From the NCBI GenBank assembly GCA_002343715.1, contig DDSA01000198.1:1-6905 (forward strand): DNA of 6,905 bases, read 5' to 3'. The notes beneath the pieces are model-generated. The model saw only the letters and a list, made by a program, of their open reading frames with translations, was not told where the DNA came from and did no database searches. Position numbers and translations under genes: made by a program. Positions 6,091 through 6,905 of the stretch are shown here, one piece after another. Each line of letters begins with the position of its first letter. Position 1 is the first letter of the stretch. The DNA is from Phycisphaerales bacterium UBA2402. GTDB taxonomy: Bacteria; Planctomycetota; Phycisphaerae; Phycisphaerales; UBA1924.

Positions 6091-6151
6091 CCGAGGCCGC
6101 CCTTGCGGCCGAGTCCCGCCATAGCCCGCAGGGCGACGGCGGATCATCCCT
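6091..6151 (-). repeat. Structured intergenic repeat, copy B (61 bases)
   Basis: The partner of 4785-4849. On the minus strand it begins AGGGATGATCCGCC, whose first two bases belong to the TAG stop of the tail completion gene. An outer CCGCC/GGCGG stem (6142-6138 with 6120-6116) encloses GCCC-TGC-GGGC, followed by GGCCGC-AAGG-GCGGCC (6110-6095). The inner hairpin is two base pairs shorter than in copy A and differs in sequence on both sides, yet stays paired and keeps the TGC loop. That points to selection for structure or to a family of related palindromic elements. It leads directly into the terminator-like hairpin. Confidence 0.8.
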
Positions 6152-6557
6152 ACCTTCGATACATCACCACCACCGTCAACTCCCGCCCCCGCGCCAGCAC
6201 CTCCCCCGTCTGCTGATCCACCTCCGCAAACGCCCGCATCCCCGTCACATCGCTCCCCAGCCACCACGTCGCCCCGCCCACCTCCCGCTTGCTGTTCAGC
6301 GCATCCCAGATCGCCTGCTGCAACGCCACCGAGTTCGCCTCGTCCGTCCCATAGCACCGCACCGTGTACGTCGCCTTGCCCACCCCCGTCGACGCCGCCA
6401 GCGCATTGATCGGCTCATCCTCACCCGCAAACACCACCGACGGCGCCCGAAAGCCATCCTGCGGAATCTGCTCCGCGCGCCACACCCGCGCCCCCCCATC
6501 CACCGCATCCTCCAGCGCACCACAAAACCCCGCGTCTCGATCAACCAACTCAGGCAT
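6150..6557 (-). CDS. Tail completion / tail terminator-type protein (DUF3168-like, 135 aa)
   Basis: Proteins of this type cap the head-proximal end of the tail and help join it to the head. The sequence follows the DUF3168 layout: an N-terminal helical segment (LVDRDAGFCGALEDAV), then ARVWRAEQIPQDGFRAPSVVF, corresponding to the 'riyp..apq....Pyvvy' region, a beta segment with YTVRCYGTDEANSVALQQAI around residues 64-83, and a final beta strand RELTVVVMYRR. The length of 135 is usual for the family. The ATG lies 3 bases after the gp10-like stop, and its ribosome binding site (AGGGGGG, 6570-6564) lies inside the end of that gene, so the two are probably co-translated. The TAG stop overlaps the structured repeat. 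Family assignment is by motif and gene order (gp10-like, DUF3168, tube), not by a search. Confidence 0.78.
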   Translation of the reverse strand: MPELVDRDAGFCGALEDAVDGGARVWRAEQIPQDGFRAPSVVFAGEDEPINALAASTGVGKATYTVRCYGTDEANSVALQQAIWDALNSKREVGGATWWLGSDVTGMRAFAEVDQQTGEVLARGRELTVVVMYRR

Positions 6558-6560
6558 CGG

Positions 6561-6905
6561 TCACCCCCCTGTCATGGCTTTCTTCGCCTCGCGCTCAATC
6601 CCCTCGCGCAGCCTCTGCACAAACACCGGCAACGCCGGCTGCGCATGCCTCGCCCACGTCTTTCTCATAAACGGACGACCGGGCATCTTCTGACCGACCT
6701 TCGACCTCACGAATCGCAAACCGCCCTGTTCGTCAGGAACCCATCCGTTGTGCCGGTAACCGTACTCCATCGCCGTCGGATAGTACCCGTCATGTTTGAT
6801 TTCTAACGCATATCGAGTCGGCAACACGACGCGCGAGCCAATCAGTCCCTTAGATTTCCTCGGACTCATCATGATGTACACGATGAGTCCGAGGAAATCT
6901 AAGGG
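6561..6905 (-). CDS. HK97 gp10-like head-tail joining protein, 5' end truncated
   Basis: The C-terminal part of an HK97 gp10 family protein, which acts in head-tail joining. The diagnostic part is QKMPGRPFMRKTW, equivalent to 'kmPArPFlrpa' in the family, followed by the usual charged helix QRLREGIEREAKKAMTGG. The stretch RKSKGLIGSRVVLPTRYALE corresponds to the middle of the family domain, so about 50 N-terminal residues are missing. The frame is open to the window edge, but the last 24 bases (6882-6905) are an exact inverted copy of 6847-6870, so residues encoded beyond about 6870 are probably not native. In-window starts (GTG 6881, ATG 6872, ATG 6869) have no ribosome binding site. Codons such as TTA, TCT, AGA, GGA and CGA are more frequent here than in neighbouring genes, especially above about 6670. 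Confidence 0.75.
   Translation of the reverse strand, partial: PLDFLGLIVYIMMSPRKSKGLIGSRVVLPTRYALEIKHDGYYPTAMEYGYRHNGWVPDEQGGLRFVRSKVGQKMPGRPFMRKTWARHAQPALPVFVQRLREGIEREAKKAMTGG
6847..6905. repeat. Perfect 24-base inverted repeat reaching the window end
   Basis: Bases 6847-6870 and 6882-6905 are exact reverse complements, separated by the 11-base loop ATGATGTACAC. The outer arm ends exactly at the last base of the window, so the repeat may continue beyond it. It lies inside a coding frame, and the inner arm encodes expected gp10-family residues. A fold-back chimera or an assembly stop at a self-complementary path explains this most simply. A true palindrome, such as a linear-replicon telomere, is less likely inside this gene. 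Confidence 0.9.

Noticed and set aside
5725..6216. Plus-strand open frame across the tail tube gene and its leader
   Set aside because: It is Arg/Pro-rich, antisense to the tube gene and runs through the structured gap. No ribosome binding site or family resemblance is seen.
6869..6901. Hammerhead-ribozyme-like string around GATGAGTCCGAGGAAA
   Set aside because: The conserved CUGAUGA core and the GAAA after a proper stem II are not present. The string is explained by the inverted copy of coding sequence.
1..6905. CRISPR array, tRNA, rRNA, insertion sequence, integrase or attachment site
   Set aside because: No regularly spaced repeats, cloverleaf sequence, transposase or recombinase motifs were seen on either strand.

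Overview
This window is part of the tail-morphogenesis region of a tailed double-stranded DNA virus or prophage with a long, non-contractile (siphovirus-type) tail. Every credible gene lies on the minus strand, so the biological order runs from the right edge to the left edge. Base composition is strongly GC-rich, genes are tightly packed with overlapping or nearly touching ends, and several starts have clear purine-rich ribosome binding sites. This indicates a high-GC bacterial host. The sequence shows no host gene, tRNA, integrase or attachment site, so the host phylum and the choice between prophage and free phage stay open.

Layout, right to left: a 5'-truncated HK97 gp10-like head-tail joining protein (6561-6905); a DUF3168-type tail completion protein (6150-6557); a 179-base non-coding gap with a structured repeat, a terminator-like hairpin and a G-rich stretch; a short tail tube protein (5569-5970); a pair of tail assembly chaperone reading frames (5171-5521 and 4842-5177) joined by a -1 ribosomal frameshift signal; a second copy of the structured repeat; a 493-residue tape measure protein (3292-4773); and four genes after the tape measure that I cannot assign to named families: about 253 aa, 78 aa, 618 aa and at least 141 aa, the last cut by the left edge. 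Their position predicts tail-tip or host-contact roles.

Together these genes form a tail assembly line. The joining and completion proteins cap the tail and attach it to the head. The chaperone and its frameshifted fusion are expected to coat the tape measure, which sets tail length while tube subunits polymerise around it. The unassigned left-hand genes probably build the distal tip.

Three items stand out: (i) a near-canonical A AAA AAC slippery site whose last codon directly precedes the stop codon, followed by a 10-bp stem; (ii) a 61-65 base intergenic element present twice, each copy overlapping the stop codon of the preceding gene, with paired base changes in one stem; (iii) a perfect 24-base inverted repeat reaching the last base of the window inside the gp10-like gene, most simply a fold-back artefact or contig-end effect.
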